From NCBI GenBank assembly GCA_033239005.1, contig BSQZ01000123.1, positions 152,001-216,000 of the forward strand: 64,000 nucleotides of DNA, in the 5' to 3' direction. The notes below the pieces were generated by a model that did not search any database, was not told the DNA's origin, and was given only the letters and a program-made list of their open reading frames with translations. Positions 37,038-49,080 of the stretch are shown piece by piece. Position numbers and translations under genes: made by a program. Position 1 is the stretch's first letter, and every line of letters begins with the position of its first letter. This stretch comes from Lamellibrachia satsuma (taxonomy: Eukaryota; Annelida; Polychaeta; Sabellida; Siboglinidae).

Positions 37038-37085
<48 letters not shown>
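37038..37085 (+). repeat. (TA)n microsatellite
   Basis: About 45 bp of pure TA followed by a short (CA)n. Confidence 0.9.
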
Positions 37086-37090
<5 letters not shown>

Positions 37091-37129
37091 CAAACACACA
37101 CACATTTGTCAATAATCTTAGAGTATTCC

Positions 37130-37330
37130 AGCTCACAAGGCCTCTGAAGACCCAACCTTGCTTCACAGTAGTTTTTCGCTGATACACAGTCATACCTAGA
37201 ATGTGAATATTAGATTTACTCTTCAATTTCTTGACAATGAAACCACCGATACTAGTGATTACATTCTGTTTTTGTAAGCACGTTTCTTCAGGTTGGGTGG
37301 GGACGTTGAACACATGAGTGATTGGATGCA
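37130..37330 (-). pseudogene. Possible transposase C-terminal relic
   Basis: The minus-strand reading contains NVITSIGGFIVKKLKSK, which resembles the conserved 'YIaGfvvrKL' region near the C-terminus of THAP/P-element-like transposases. The open frame then runs into the (TA)n tract. Weak evidence, with no second motif found. Confidence 0.2.
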
Positions 37331-37509
37331 GGGGTTGTCACCCAACTCCAACTCCTTCTACGACAGAGGTAGTTGACTGCGTTGCCGTCGTGTACGTTTT
37401 ATTTAATTTACATATTCCCCGAATGATCACGTGCCGTATCTGCGACGTAACTGAACCGTTATTTTAGTCATTCTTGGACTCCCCATAATGCAACATGACC
37501 ATGACTTGG

Positions 37510-38165
37510 TCAAGGCTAAAACGTGATGGCGACGTCGAGGTTAGACGCGGTCTTGAACTCAACTAACCTGAACGTGATGCGGCGTCGTAGCTAGGCGTTG
37601 TATCGATCTCCGCTAATAAAAACGTTATGGCGACGGCGTGGCTAAGTGCCGTCTCGACCTCGCCAAACCAGAACGTAGCGGCGACAACGTGGTTAGGCAC
37701 GGTCTCGACCTCGCCAAGCCAGAATACGAAGACGACGACGTGGTTAGTTACGGTCTCGACCTCGCCAAACCAGAATATGAAGGCGACGACGTGGTTAGGC
37801 ACGGTCTCGACCTCGCCAAACCAGAATATGAAGGCGACGACGTGGTTAGGTACGGTCTCGACCTCGCCAAACCAGAATATGAAGGCGACGACGTGGTTAG
37901 GTACGGTCTCGACCTCGCCAAACCAGAATACGAAGGCGACGACGTGGTTAGGTGCGGTCTCGACCTCGCCAAACCAGAATATGAAGGCGAAGACGTGACT
38001 AGATGCGGTCTCGACCTCGCCAAACCAGAATATGAAGGCGACGACGTGGCTAGGTGCGGTCTCGACCTCGCCAAACCAGAACGTAGCGGCGACGACCTGG
38101 TTAGGTACGGTCTCGACCTCGCCAAACCAGAATATGAAGGCGACGACGTGGTTAGGTGAAGTCTC
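37510..38165 (+). repeat. 51-bp minisatellite, about 12 units
   Basis: Unit contains GGTCTCGACCTCGCCAAACC then AGAATATGAAGGCGACGACG and TGGTTAGGTAC. Because 51 is 17 codons, several frames stay open on both strands: plus-strand repeat GLDLAKPEYEGDDVVR, minus-strand repeat FWFGEVETVPNHVVAFI (226 codons, 37,563-38,243). The first two units are degenerate. I see no splice or start evidence favouring any frame. Confidence 0.9.
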
Positions 38166-38994
38166 AACCTTGTATGTGTATTTAGTGCAGGCATTGTTCT
38201 TGTACTTGTGAACAACATCAGTTACCAATACGCTCCTGTCCATGCGTAGCAGGCCCGTAGCCAGGGAGGTCCCTTTTCCGAAAATATGAAAGCCCCTGTT
38301 TATGTGAACCCCTTATCGTGAACCCCATCCCTCTAAAAATCGTGAACCTCAAAGTAATATGAACATAATATTATTTTAATGGATTTTAAGAGGGGAGGTC
38401 ACGCTTTTGAGAGGAGGTTTCATGCTTTTGAGAAGGGGTTCACATTTTTGGAAAACGGGGTTAATTTTTATGAAAAAAATATTATCTCCGTGTTATTGGG
38501 GGGTTCAAACTTTTGAGAAGGGGTTCACGTTTTGAGAAGCGGTTTCACATTGTCGAAAAAGGGGGTTCACATTTATTAAAACATTATAATATTATCTTCA
38601 TATTACTGGGGGTTCACACTTTTCAGAGGGATGGTTCAAATCTAACAACATATTACATATTATGCAACTCTCTAAATTAGTTGAAACATAATCTTATTGT
38701 AACCATAAATATGTTACCAAATCACCTTACGTGTGGTCGGTTGGTAACAGCCAGAGAGCAGTAGACAATGTACAGACAGTTGCTAAGCCGTTATTCAAAC
38801 AATATGAAGACTTGTAAGCAGAATGTTATGGTTTCACAAGGTATCTGCTCGCTGAAACAATGCAGAGTTAGCAAGCCAATTACTATCTTTGTTGTGGTAG
38901 CATGCTATATGGCCTCCACACATTCATAACGCACACAAAAACATCAGGCTTCTGTCCATGCATAGCATAGGTTAATTTCAATTGTTAAAACTGC

Positions 38995-39480
38995 ATCCTC
39001 AACTGATGTAGCCTATCGCAAATCCGCTTCATTTGTGTCCAAATATGTAGTGTGTGAAAAGTTTATGTAACATCCGCAGTCGATTTAATAAAAAATGCCT
39101 ATTATCGTTCAAATGGTCGAAAGAATGGACGTTAGTCGTTAGATATGGTAAGGATAAAAATAGTGCATATCAAAATGGTAGAAAACGGTGTGGGTCAACG
39201 TTGATCATGGGCGTGACCTCCATCCTCTCGCCGATCACATGACAAATTGACGAAGTCTCACCAAGGAAAAACATCATGATTTTTTAGCATTTCGATTTTC
39301 ACTTCAGTAAATGCTTGAACAAGCATTAGCTAATTTTATAGTTTGTCTGATGATTTCACAAAAACAACATGTAAAAGTTGCATAAACGAGCTAGCATATT
39401 GTAGTGGATACTATGTAGGTGTAGTTTTTCGCAAACATAATTTAAATGACAATAGCCAAAATCGAATTGATTAAGCACCT
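38995..39480 (+). mobile_element. Dispersed repeat family R2, most complete copy
   Basis: Shares blocks with 9958-10,225 and 28,350-28,745 (both inverted) and with 55,785-56,140 (same orientation). It contains both internal segments that the two intronic copies have lost separately. No coding capacity. Confidence 0.65.
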
Positions 39481-40489
39481 TTAATGTTTTAATTGTATCA
39501 ACTCAAGTTAATTTAATTTAATTATAACTTTTCTATAAAGGCTAATGTCGTGGGGCCATTAGACCCATGCATCTATATTGTCTCGCGTGTACATTATAAC
39601 CGTTAATGGGGAGATGTAGAGAAAGTTAATATAGCTTCAATTTGGGATATTTTTACAGTGCCAACTTAAATCAAAAGCATGCCCATTCTAGTGATGCATA
39701 ACAAATAATGTATACATATTAAAATTATAGTGTATAATGGGGAAACCTAATGATCTAGTAACATAACACTGCATACATAACAACTTGGTGCTTAGAAATT
39801 ATGTATGTAGTTGCCCTGTTTTATTGAATATAGGAAGACACCACACACCTGCAAATATTCAACCACAACTTGTCAACCCTCTAAACAAATATTTTTTATG
39901 AGAATCTACAACTCTTAAAATGTGATCAAATGTCCCATGAAGTTAGAAAACATATTTCTGTTATAAGTCTTGTGCTCTTAGAACTGTTTTAAACGTGTAA
40001 AAATTTCTACCAACACATGATTTAATAGTTTATTGAATAACATTAATTGTTAATTTAATTGACCTGAGAAATGTGTGAGGTTAATTTTATTTTATTTTAT
40101 TGACTTGAGAAATGTGTGAGGTTAATTTAATTTAATTGCAAAAAATTATTAGTTACTTATAATTTAATTAATTAACTTTTCAAATTAATTGCAAAGCATA
40201 GCGCAGACAAAGGTGTGTATGCAGTACATAAACCCAGCATTTTGTACTGGTAGCTTTCTTTAATTGATACTGGTCTATACTTGCACAATGATCTGTTGCT
40301 CATTCACAGCTCATGTAGCATTATGTGCCCCTCAATCTCCATCTAACTCTGCATAAAGGCTTGCATAATTTCTGGGAATGATCATACTTTTGACCTCGAC
40401 ATGTGCGTTTTTCATAATTCACAATATTCATGAACTATTTTTTAAATTGAATAATTTTTTGTTTAATATCTAATTCACCCAGGAAATGT

Positions 40490-40490
40490 A

Positions 40491-40554
<64 letters not shown>

Positions 40555-40576
40555 CGTGCGTGCGTATTTATATATG

Positions 40577-40642
<66 letters not shown>
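40490..40642 (+). repeat. (GT)n-(CG)n-(TA)n compound microsatellite
   Basis: About 55 bp GT, a short CGCGCGCG/TGCG block, then about 65 bp TA. Lies inside the TIR element. Confidence 0.95.
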
Positions 40643-40643
<1 letters not shown>

Positions 40644-41400
40644 CTTTCAATCTCAATGCACAATTAAAGGAATTAATCAGTATTATTTGTGTCTTATTTT
40701 ATTAAACAATTGAATATGTAGACAATGCTTTGTGCACAGTACACGTGGCACCTTCCGTGTTGGAAAACATGACCCCCATGTGAACCTGTAACGCCCACTG
40801 GAGTTTGTTTGGGAAAATATGACGCCCGTGTAAACTTGTGGCGTCCTCCTGGAGTCGATTAAGAAAATATGTCCCAGCGTGAACTTGTGGCGCCGCCTGT
40901 ACTCTGTATTGGGAAAAATTAACCCGCCCTTGTGAAAAGCTGGCTACGGGCATGCATAGACCAAAACACATTTACACAAACGCCAACTGCTATACACGGG
41001 CTCGCAGAAACTTTGTTCCCACATGGGTGTAAATACGGATGCGGACATATCAGCCATATGAGCCATTCTACAGTAATGTGAATATTTGAGTCCAACAATG
41101 ACGCAGTAATAAGTGTAACTGGTTCCTTTGGAAATACTATTTTATTTTATTATTGTTTACGTTTAGTAATCAGCCGGTATCTTTCTGTATATAATAAGGG
41201 CATTTTACACATATATCTATAAAACAGGCCAATCACAAGTGGCCGTTCAAAAATTACAAAACGGCACAGAGCGTACTAAGGGGGACGGCGTCAAGGCCCG
41301 CCTACTAATTTACAAAATGTCGGTCGCACGCGAAAAAATACCACGTTGCGTCATGCAGCGCCACGTGGCGGAAAGTTGCGGAGCTACTATTGTTTTAAAT

Positions 41401-41490
41401 TGTGTATCCGTTCGCTGTAATACTGTATCCGTTCACTGTAATACTGTATCCGTTCACTGTAATACTGTATCCGTTCACTGTAATACAGTC
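41401..41490 (+). repeat. 21-bp tandem repeat, 4 units
   Basis: Unit TGTATCCGTTCACTGTAATA plus C, nearly identical copies. Confidence 0.9.
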
Positions 41491-41499
41491 CGATATCTT

Positions 41500-41800
41500 G
41501 GAAATTCACAACTTCTTTGAAAACATTTATCGATACGACACAATGGAGATGTTAGAAAAAAACGAAGCTTTGATAGAATTATCGGAGATAACTGTTTTGA
41601 CACATATTCTTTATCGTAGCATTGTTACACCGATATGTTTTTCAATCTTGAAAATTACAAACGTTTTAAAGTACTTATTCAGGGAGGGAGAGGGGGATGG
41701 GAAGGGGGAGGGAGGGGGAGGGAAGGGGAAGTGGATGGGGTCCGAGAATTAATATGCTTTGTTCGAATAGGTACATTCTTTAAAAATACTAGTTAATTGA
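41500..41800 (+). repeat. Dispersed block R3, copy 1
   Basis: Aligns with 49,630-49,900: AAAACATTTATCGATACGAC near the left end, TAGCATTGTTACA in the middle, and ACGAGAATTAATATGCTTTG-like sequence at the right. A G-rich run at 41,680-41,735 differs between copies. Both can be read as NFxENIYRYD...FREGEG, but with no start or splice context. Confidence 0.6.
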
Positions 41801-41861
41801 ACAATGCACATTGAAAAAACTTTATTGTCCATTAAATGTTTCATATACAATGGAATATTGT

Positions 41862-42221
41862 TTATACCAACAAATGTGCACGCCTTGTTGACCACGGAGC
41901 CAGTCTTGTTTTATTCTTGGCAGACAAATTGCCATACCGTGACACTATGTTAAAATAAAGTACACTTCCAATCAAAGATATGTGCACCAACTGCAGAACC
42001 TCCGCGTTGACATTAAAACTCCTTAACTTCAGAAGAAAAAACACACGCTGTTTTGCCTTTTTGTGTATGTAGTCTACATTATCAGTTAAAGTAAGGTTGG
42101 CATTAATAACTGTAGCAAAATACTTGAGAGTGGAGACTGTTTTCACATTCTGCCCTTTGACCATCTGTGGTTGAGAAAGAGGATGCGATGCATCCTTGAA
42201 TCGACCACGTCCGAAGCACAT
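41862..42221 (-). pseudogene. Non-LTR reverse transcriptase C-terminal fragment
   Basis: A 119-codon open frame includes STLKYFATVINANLTLTDNV and KKAKQRVFFLLKLRSF, then SLIGSVLYFNIVSRYGNLS. This is the recognisable region after the RT palm in CR1/L2-like non-LTR retrotransposons. It is 5' truncated. Confidence 0.75.
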
Positions 42222-42229
42222 CTATGTTT

Positions 42230-43370
42230 TCTGGGCATTGAGTTCACGAAAACTGTGGTCAAACCAGGATAGAAACATTTCAACGTACTAGTGATACTGT
42301 GAAAGTGAATCATTCATTTTTACTACTTGCAATAAGTGCATAAGCTTGAGAACACAATCAGTATAAATGATCTCATTTATACCTTGCTGATGCTTAATTG
42401 GCAGAACCCTGAACTCGTTTGCTATATGAATTGAACAAGAACAGATATAGTTGGTAAAGGCCATTTAGTAATTGTATCCAACTGTAAATAATAACATATA
42501 TCTCTCGATGAGACAACACTTAAGCGCTAAACAAATGATGCTGTCATCGAGGGACTACAAACAACTATTAAATGACAAATCAGATTAGCAAAGGTGGGGC
42601 GGTAATACCCCCACTCCACCCCGTAGCATAGAACACTTGTGTATATCAAATAACAAGCGTACATACATAGTATGCCAAAGTACAATATACAATTGGACGC
42701 ACTAAAACCTCCTCAAACTCGATGGGAAAATTAGAAGAAGGAAAGCGTAGGCACATACAAAAGTCATTATAGACTCATACCAATAGAAATAAAGTGTTAT
42801 AGAGTATTATGCAACAGTAGTACAATGGAGGTAGTAAGGGGAGTATGGTGGGTTGAATAAAATCTTGCTTTGTGTTGAGAAAACCAAGACGTGCGACGTT
42901 ATTGAAGTTTTGATCCCGGGTGAATGTTTACGTAATCCGGACCGTTGGCAGAATATCACACGACGGACCGTTGGCGGACTATCATCACACAAGACAATTA
43001 TAATAATATTCGCCTCACATTGTATACATATTATTTTTGACATAAAATGTAAAAATATTCATTTATATCTTGCTGATGCTTAATGGCAGAACAGCGAGGT
43101 CGTTTGTTATATGAAGTGAATTAGAACAGATATAGTTGAATCAGTTGTCTCGAAGCAGCCTCTGAGAGTGTCAGCGCTATCAAAAGTCCAGTGTTTTACT
43201 GTATGAACTAGGGTTGTTCTTGCTTCAGTTTCTGGCGATATTTAGGAAGTAGATGAACCACATTTTGGTCCGATCGTCCAAGAGGACGGGGTGGCACTAG
43301 GAGACATGTGCATCAGGAATATACCCGAAGCACATATCAAGCGTTTTGTCCCTCCGATTATTACTTACTA
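42230..43370 (+). other. No recognised gene
   Basis: Intervening sequence between two non-LTR fragments. 42,330-42,440 and 43,060-43,130 share ACCTTGCTGATGCTTAAT-type sequence and may be short dispersed repeats. Confidence 0.4.
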
Positions 43371-43379
43371 ATGTCTCAC

Positions 43380-43760
43380 CTGTTGAAGTCGCCTAACCAG
43401 AACACAGGCTGGACCAGTGACCTACTGACCGCCTCATTGTAGCTTTCGGCTATGTGGTCAGACGTGAGCGTGAAATCCGGGCCAGGCACGTACACAAGTA
43501 TGTATTTGTCCAAACTATCGAGGGAGAAAACGTGGCCTGAATGACACAGTCAAGATCTCGTAGTGTTTACTTTTAACAGTCTCTCGTAAAGTTCGTTGCC
43601 CATTTGTTCACCAACATGCCCATACCTCCTTCTAGTTGTATCTGTGTTTTCTTAGAATCACGATCAAGGCGAATAGTAGCGTACCCAGGCAAGTTTATGT
43701 CCGAAACATCTTCCGTAAGCCATGTTTCTGTGAAGCAGAAGAGACTGCATCGGCGCTAAA
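43380..43760 (-). pseudogene. Non-LTR endonuclease-domain relic
   Basis: Minus-strand reading contains LFCFTETWLTEDVSDINLPG followed by YATIRLDRDSKK and GGMGMLVNKW. That is the start of the endonuclease domain of non-LTR elements. Stops interrupt it further on. It may belong to the same decayed element as 41,862-42,221. Confidence 0.6.
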
Positions 43761-44481
43761 CAACATCACACTCACTCATAGTCATAGAGTCCAGTGAGAG
43801 TAACGAGGTCGCGAACGGAGTTGTGCCCGCTAATTATTATTAATAGTATGTGTTAACTACATTATTTGGTAAATACGCACGCTCCTGGCAAAATTAATGT
43901 TAACCTCGGGGTTTACTATGTGAATGTAATGTCTGCAAAATTTGTTTTTATTATTTTTAATAAATGCATTTAAAATGTGTAAAGCAAAGGCTTAGGCAAT
44001 GCATAACACATATTTATCCCCCAGATTGTCCAATGTCTCTTGATGGCGAATATAATTACCGCATTGTGCTTTAGTTAAACCAGACAACTAAATATCGCAC
44101 TAGTAATTATGGCATTCAACAACAAAGTAAGTGCATATTTAACTATTGTCATGATGTAGACAATGTGTAACTATGTAGATTATTTGTTTCATGGCGTGAC
44201 ACCAATATGTTACTGAATTGTTGGAATGCATGTCATTACGAAAACTTACACGCACGCAGGCACATAGGCACGCACGCATGCACGCACGCACATTTATTTA
44301 AAATGTGAAATAAAAAACCCAGTGAATGAACTCACCCATTTAAAATTGTAATAACTTTGGAATGGGAAAGAATAAAATGTATGATTTTAATTGCATCATT
44401 GTGAACATTATAACACCACATATATCATTGCTGTAACAATGATTTGAAAACCAAAAGCCTTCCAAAACGTTACACAGTAAT

Positions 44482-45204
44482 GGACCCAGGTCATGTAAGC
44501 TTGAAGGGACCTAGGTGTTGTAAGTTTGAAGGGACCCAGGTTTTGTAAGCTTGAAGGGACCCAAGTGTCATGAGCTTGAAGGGACTTATGCGTTGTAAGC
44601 TTGAAGGGACCTAGGTGTTGTAAGCTTGAAGGGTCCTAGGTGTTGTAGGCTTGAAGGGACCCATGTGTTGTAAGCTTGAAGGGACCCAGATGTTGTAAGC
44701 TTGAAAGGACGTAGGTGTTGTAAGCTTGAAGGGACCCAGGTGTTGTAAGCTTGAAGGGATCCAGATGTTGTAAGCTTGAAAGGACGTAGGTGTTGTAAGC
44801 TTGAAGGGACCCAAGTGTTGTAAGCTTGAAGGGACCCAGGTGTTGTAAGCTTGAAGGGACGTAGGTGTTGTAAGCTTGAAGGGACCCATGTGTTGTAAGC
44901 TTGAAGGGACCCAGGTGTTGTAAGCTTGAAGGGACGTAGGTGTTGTAAGCTTGAAGGGACCCAGATGTTGTAAGCTTGAAAGGACGTAGGTGTTGTAAGC
45001 TTGAAGGGACCCAGGTGTTGTAAGCTTGAAGGGATCCAGATGTTGTAAGCTTGAAAGGACGTAGGTGTTGTAAGCTTGAAGGGACCCAAGTGTTGTAAGC
45101 TTGAAGGGACCCAGGTGTTGTAGGCTTGAAGGGACCCAGGTGTTGTAAGCTTGAAGGGACGTAGGTGTTGTAAGCTTGAAGGGACCCAGGTGTTGTAAGC
45201 TTGC
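44482..45204 (+). repeat. 25-bp minisatellite, about 29 units
   Basis: Unit GGGACCCAGGTGTTGTAAGC plus TTGAA, with a HindIII site (AAGCTT) in nearly every copy. Variants GGGACGTAGG, GGGATCCAGA and AAGGACGTAGG alternate in a partly periodic order. The same unit occurs four times at 50,551-50,655. The long minus-strand ORFs here are artefacts. Confidence 0.95.
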
Positions 45205-45414
45205 AATGGAAACAAACTAGCTTTGCATTTCTGCTTCTGTTTGGCCATAATATTGCTCTACAAAGGTGCAAGAAAGATTAATTTTAATTTATTTTTGAAA
45301 ACATAATGGTACTTGTTTTTGTCATAGCAACGTGCGATTTCTGGCATCAATGAAGTAAAGGTACCACACATTTAAAATGTAAAAAGACAAGGCAATTTTA
45401 GTATGCATTTGTTC

Positions 45415-45545
45415 AAATTATTATTATTATTTTTGTTGCTATTATTATTATTATTATTATGACATCATTATTATTTTTGTAACATTATTACCATTATTAT
45501 TACCATTATTATTATTAATATTATTATTGTCATAACACTATTACT
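45415..45545 (+). repeat. (ATT)n microsatellite before exon B
   Basis: ATT-rich tract ending just before the branch point and acceptor of exon B. The counterpart before exon C is 50,890-51,105. Confidence 0.85.
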
Positions 45546-45583
45546 GCATCGTGTGCTGACCAGAGACGTTGTCCTTTTTGCAG

Positions 45584-45811
45584 CTGCTGATTCTCTTCGT
45601 TCTGCCGCGTGCAGCCAGAACGGCGAGCACCAGCAATAAAGTCTATCAGGAATTGTTCCGTCGATGTCTGACCTATTGCTTGTCACATTATCAAAAACAC
45701 TTTTCGTGGTGTTACCACCGCACACCGACAGAAGAGGAACGCATTGAGGAGTACAAGAAATGTGTTTGGAGATGCGAACAACGATTCGACCTCAAATTCA
45801 AAGAGGACTGA
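45584..45811 (+). CDS. Secreted cysteine-rich peptide, exon copy B (5 Cys)
   Basis: Acceptor TTTTTGCAG at 45,575-45,583 with TGCTGAC about 25 nt upstream. 75 codons then TGA. It opens with LLILFVLPRAARTAST (signal-peptide core). The five central cysteines of copy A are kept (CxxxC, one Cys, CxxxC), but the outer pair is absent. Two codons (Pro-Lys-Thr to Gln region) are deleted relative to exons A and C without loss of frame. The first exon was not found. Confidence 0.6.
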   Translation: MLILFVLPRAARTASTSNKVYQELFRRCLTYCLSHYQKHFSWCYHRTPTEEERIEEYKKCVWRCEQRFDLKFKED

Positions 45812-46499
45812 CATTATATGATTCCAGTTCAGATCAACTTTCAGTGTCGATAGAAGATGTACACGCGCTAACTTGATATATTTAATATTTATGTCACGGA
45901 AGGACATCTTGTTGGTTTGTCGGTTGGTGTGTCCAACACTTGTATTGGCCGAACACAATAGTACATGTTCAGTACATTTCGCGCTGACCCTAAGTGGGTT
46001 GACATGTGCTTGAACTCACTCTAACCGCAATGCGTATCTCAAGTGGTTATTATTGACATGATAAGACGTGCTCAATTTCATAACAATAGTTTTTCAGATT
46101 AAATCGGAACATTCGTAACGTAAATAACACATCAGTGCCCTGCTTGTCATGTTTACTTCGCCTGAGGTGCTCCGGGCAAAACGAATATCAATCTCGGGCG
46201 TTAATTTGAGAATGTAATTTCCGTAACATTTGTTTTCGCAATTTTAAATTGAATTGGCACACATCGGATTTACGTCGGCGCCATTCGTATCCTCACTGGC
46301 AGTGCTTTCTGTTTTTTTTTTATTTCTTTGTGCCTTTATTTGGTGATGACAGTTTGCGCTTTTTTTTTTTTTTGGTTTTGGCTTGGTACGCTTCTGTTGC
46401 TGACTTATGTATTTTTTATTTAGTGGCGTCGGTTGCTTAAAGTTGTGATTTATAAGGGGATCCTCTAAGGATTTCAACATAAGACACCTTCATTTTCTT

Positions 46500-47745
46500 A
46501 GTCCCCGCTTTCCTTTAAGCCTTAGCGTATGACTTGGTATCTCTATACGTAAGCCCAGCACTGGAGAGTGCATATTTGGCATAACCGGATATTTTTGACT
46601 TGACGAAACCAGGGCTGGCCGAGAGCATGACACCGTAGGAGACTGACGACAGGACGTCAGAGGTGGCCGGTTGGGTGGTATCAAAAGAAGTTGGCTGAAC
46701 AGTGCCAGTGGTGGGCGACTGGACAGCACTGGAGGTGGCACTCGACTGGACAGCACTGGAGGTGCCACTCGACTGGACAGCACTGGAGGTGGCACTCGGC
46801 TGGACGACACTGGAGGTGGCATTCGACTGGACGACACTGGATGTGGCATTCGACTGGACAGCGCTGGAGGTGGCATTCGACTGGACGGCGCTGGAGGTGG
46901 CACTCGGCTGGACGACACTGGAGGTGGCACTCGACTGGACAGCACTGGAGGTGGCACTCGGCTGGACGACACTGGAGGTGGCACTCGAATGAACGGCGCT
47001 GGAGGTGGCATTCGACTGGACGGCGCTGGAGGTGGAATTCGACTGGATGACACTAAAGGTGACACTCAACTGAACAGCGCTAGAGATGACACTCGACTGA
47101 ACGGTGCTGAAGGTGGCACTCGACTGAACGGCGCTGGAGGTGGCATTCGACTGGACGGCGCTGGACGTGGCATTGACTGGATGACATTAAAGGTGACACT
47201 CAATTGAACAGCGCTGGAGATGACACTCGACTGAACGGTGCTGAAGGTGGCACTCGACTGAACGGCGCTGGAGGTGGCATTCGACTGGATGACACTAAAG
47301 GTGACACTCAACTGAACAGCGCTAGAGATGACACTCGACTGAACGGTGCTGAAGGTGGCACTCGACTGAACGGCGCTGGAGGTGGCATTCGACTGGACGG
47401 CGCTGGACGTGGCATTGACTGGATGACACTAAAGGTGACACTCAATTGAACAGCGCTGGAGGTGACACTCGACTGAACGGTGCTGAAGGTGGCACTCGAC
47501 TGAACGGCGCTGGAGGTGGCATTGACTGGATGACACTAAAGGTGACACTCAATTGAACAGCGCTAGAGATGACACTCGACTGAACGGTGCTGAAGGTGGC
47601 ACTCGACTGGACGGCGCTGGAGGTGGCATTGGACTGGACGGCGCTGGAGGTGACACTCGACTGGGCAACATTGGAGGTGGCACTCGACTGGACGGCACAT
47701 GCGGTGGCACTTGACTGCACGGTACTGGAGGTGGCGGTCTGGGCG
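46500..47745 (-). repeat. 27-bp minisatellite in a transposase C-terminal tail
   Basis: About 38 units of a 27-bp repeat (GGAGGTGGCACTCGACTGGA plus CAGCACT) at about 46,715-47,735. On the minus strand in the transposase frame it encodes the nonapeptide SSATSSAVQ. A higher-order period of about 242 bp (nine units, one of them 26 bp) is visible at 47,044, 47,287 and 47,528. The 26-bp units (CATTGACTGG) shift the frame. 46,500-46,700 is a non-repeat open end. Confidence 0.85.
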
Positions 47746-49080
47746 ACGTCATGGTTGTTGGCCAGCGTGGTAATGACGAAGGTTGACTGGGGGATATTTT
47801 CTGTCACATCTGTTGCCATGAAAGCCTCTATGTGGTTGTATTCATTGAACGGATGCATTCCACTTCGCATAATTCCACTAACTGCATTATTTCTCGTCGT
47901 TGCTTTATCAAACCAAATATGCACTTCCTGATAAAAGTAGTTATTAAGTAATTTTAACAAGGCTACGTCGAGAGGCTGGACTTTGTGAGTACATGCCGTG
48001 TGAAGGCAGCGATAGAATGATGACGCTGTTGTCTTTAGCTTTTTCGATCAGCGTCAAATTCCTGCCATGGCTGCTGTGAACACACAGGATTAACAGGACA
48101 GGCACATCGCTATGTTTCGGCTGTGTTTCCGTTATGAAGTGATCCACTCATTGAAGAAACCTTCTTTGATCCAACCCGACTTATTGGCCTTTCGGATGGT
48201 ACCTTGAGGTGCTTTGTCGATCAGTTCTTCACGGAATGCACCCTGGGGTAGATCAGAATTGGTGGCACAAAACTGCCAGTGGCAGAGGCACACACTACTG
48301 CTGTTATATTTCCCTCTCTCTGCACTGGTAAGGGCACCGAACGCTTTCTTTGCCAATATCTTGGCAGGCTGGTGACGTATTGTGTAACCGGATTCATCGG
48401 CGTTGTATATCTGCGAAGGAGGGATGCGACGTGTGTTGTTTTTCCGAAGAATAAGCCAGATAGGCAGTCATAGAATCTGGCCACTTACAAGCTGTTGAAT
48501 CTGATAGCTCTCTGTATCGATGTAGCCTCTGGGGTGCGTAAAGCGATTTAAGAATTTCTACTCAAAAACAATCTCATCTACTCTGCACCTGCCATCTTCG
48601 TATATTTGCTTAATGGTTTGCGTATATTGGTTGATACCCAATACTGGCACAATAGCTTTCGCACATAACTCAATGTTAACCCATCCATCATCGACTCCAT
48701 GTCCGTAATAGCACGGGTGATCGCCCAGGGGAGGCTTCGTAACCGTTCCACGACTGTGCACCTTGGCCAGGTAACGGGTGTTTGGCGAGGCACCTAATTA
48801 TGTTTACTCGCTGCTCTATCGGATCATCTCCAGCAACTGCGGCGAGCTTTTCGTGTGTCCATGTGCGTCTGACGTTTTTCTTTACAAACTTCGGCTTCTG
48901 CAGTTCTGTAACAAAAACATTACTATTATTTAGTTTATAGGGAGAATTGATACAATAATTGTTTAGGAAATTTTTATATTCCTTCGCACCCCCAACATGA
49001 AGCGAAAAAACAACACACACATGTACATCACGATGTTCTGTAGGTGTAGCACCCATATTGTAACATCTGTGGTGCATATT
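47745..49080 (-). pseudogene. Tigger/pogo-like DDE transposase relic
   Basis: Minus-strand motifs in order: VRRTWTHEKLAAV (49,000-48,840, N-terminal helix-turn-helix region), NADESGYTIRHQ (about 48,400), FGALTSAERGKNI (about 48,330), VVCASATGSFVPPILIYPR (about 48,260), VPVLLILCVHSSHGRN (about 48,085), SLPSHG, then a C-terminal MRSGMHPFNEYNHIEAF. These match the pogo/Tigger DDE domain. Frameshifts separate the pieces, and the second catalytic Asp (normally LDGHSSH) is Cys here, so the gene is dead. Confidence 0.8.

Larger units (their letters stand above)
38253..40951 (+). mobile_element. 2.7-kb TIR DNA transposon, non-autonomous, with nested insertion
   Basis: Perfect 12-bp terminal inverted repeats: GCCCGTAGCCAG (38,253-38,264) and CTGGCTACGGGC (40,940-40,951). 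Left interior has repeated GGGTTCACATTTTTG-type motifs. No transposase was found. 38,940-40,190 is absent from the related copy at 13,012-13,745 and contains an R2 repeat, so it is probably a nested insertion. The TIR sequence resembles ends seen in hAT-like elements. The target-site duplication is unclear. Confidence 0.6.

Noticed and set aside
44482..45204. CRISPR-like regularity
   Set aside because: Units are directly adjacent without unique spacers, and the genome is eukaryotic.
44586..45271. Long minus-strand ORFs (up to 220 codons)
   Set aside because: Formed by a 25-bp repeat whose three phases all lack stops. They repeat the same peptide in rotated frames.
45569..45583. TTG as start codon for peptide exon B
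   Set aside because: The leading codons lie inside the polypyrimidine tract and acceptor (TTTTTGCAG). The real start is in an upstream exon.
46490..47207. Proline-, serine- and glycine-rich ORFs in several frames
   Set aside because: Shadows of the 27-bp minisatellite. Only the frame continuous with the transposase was used.
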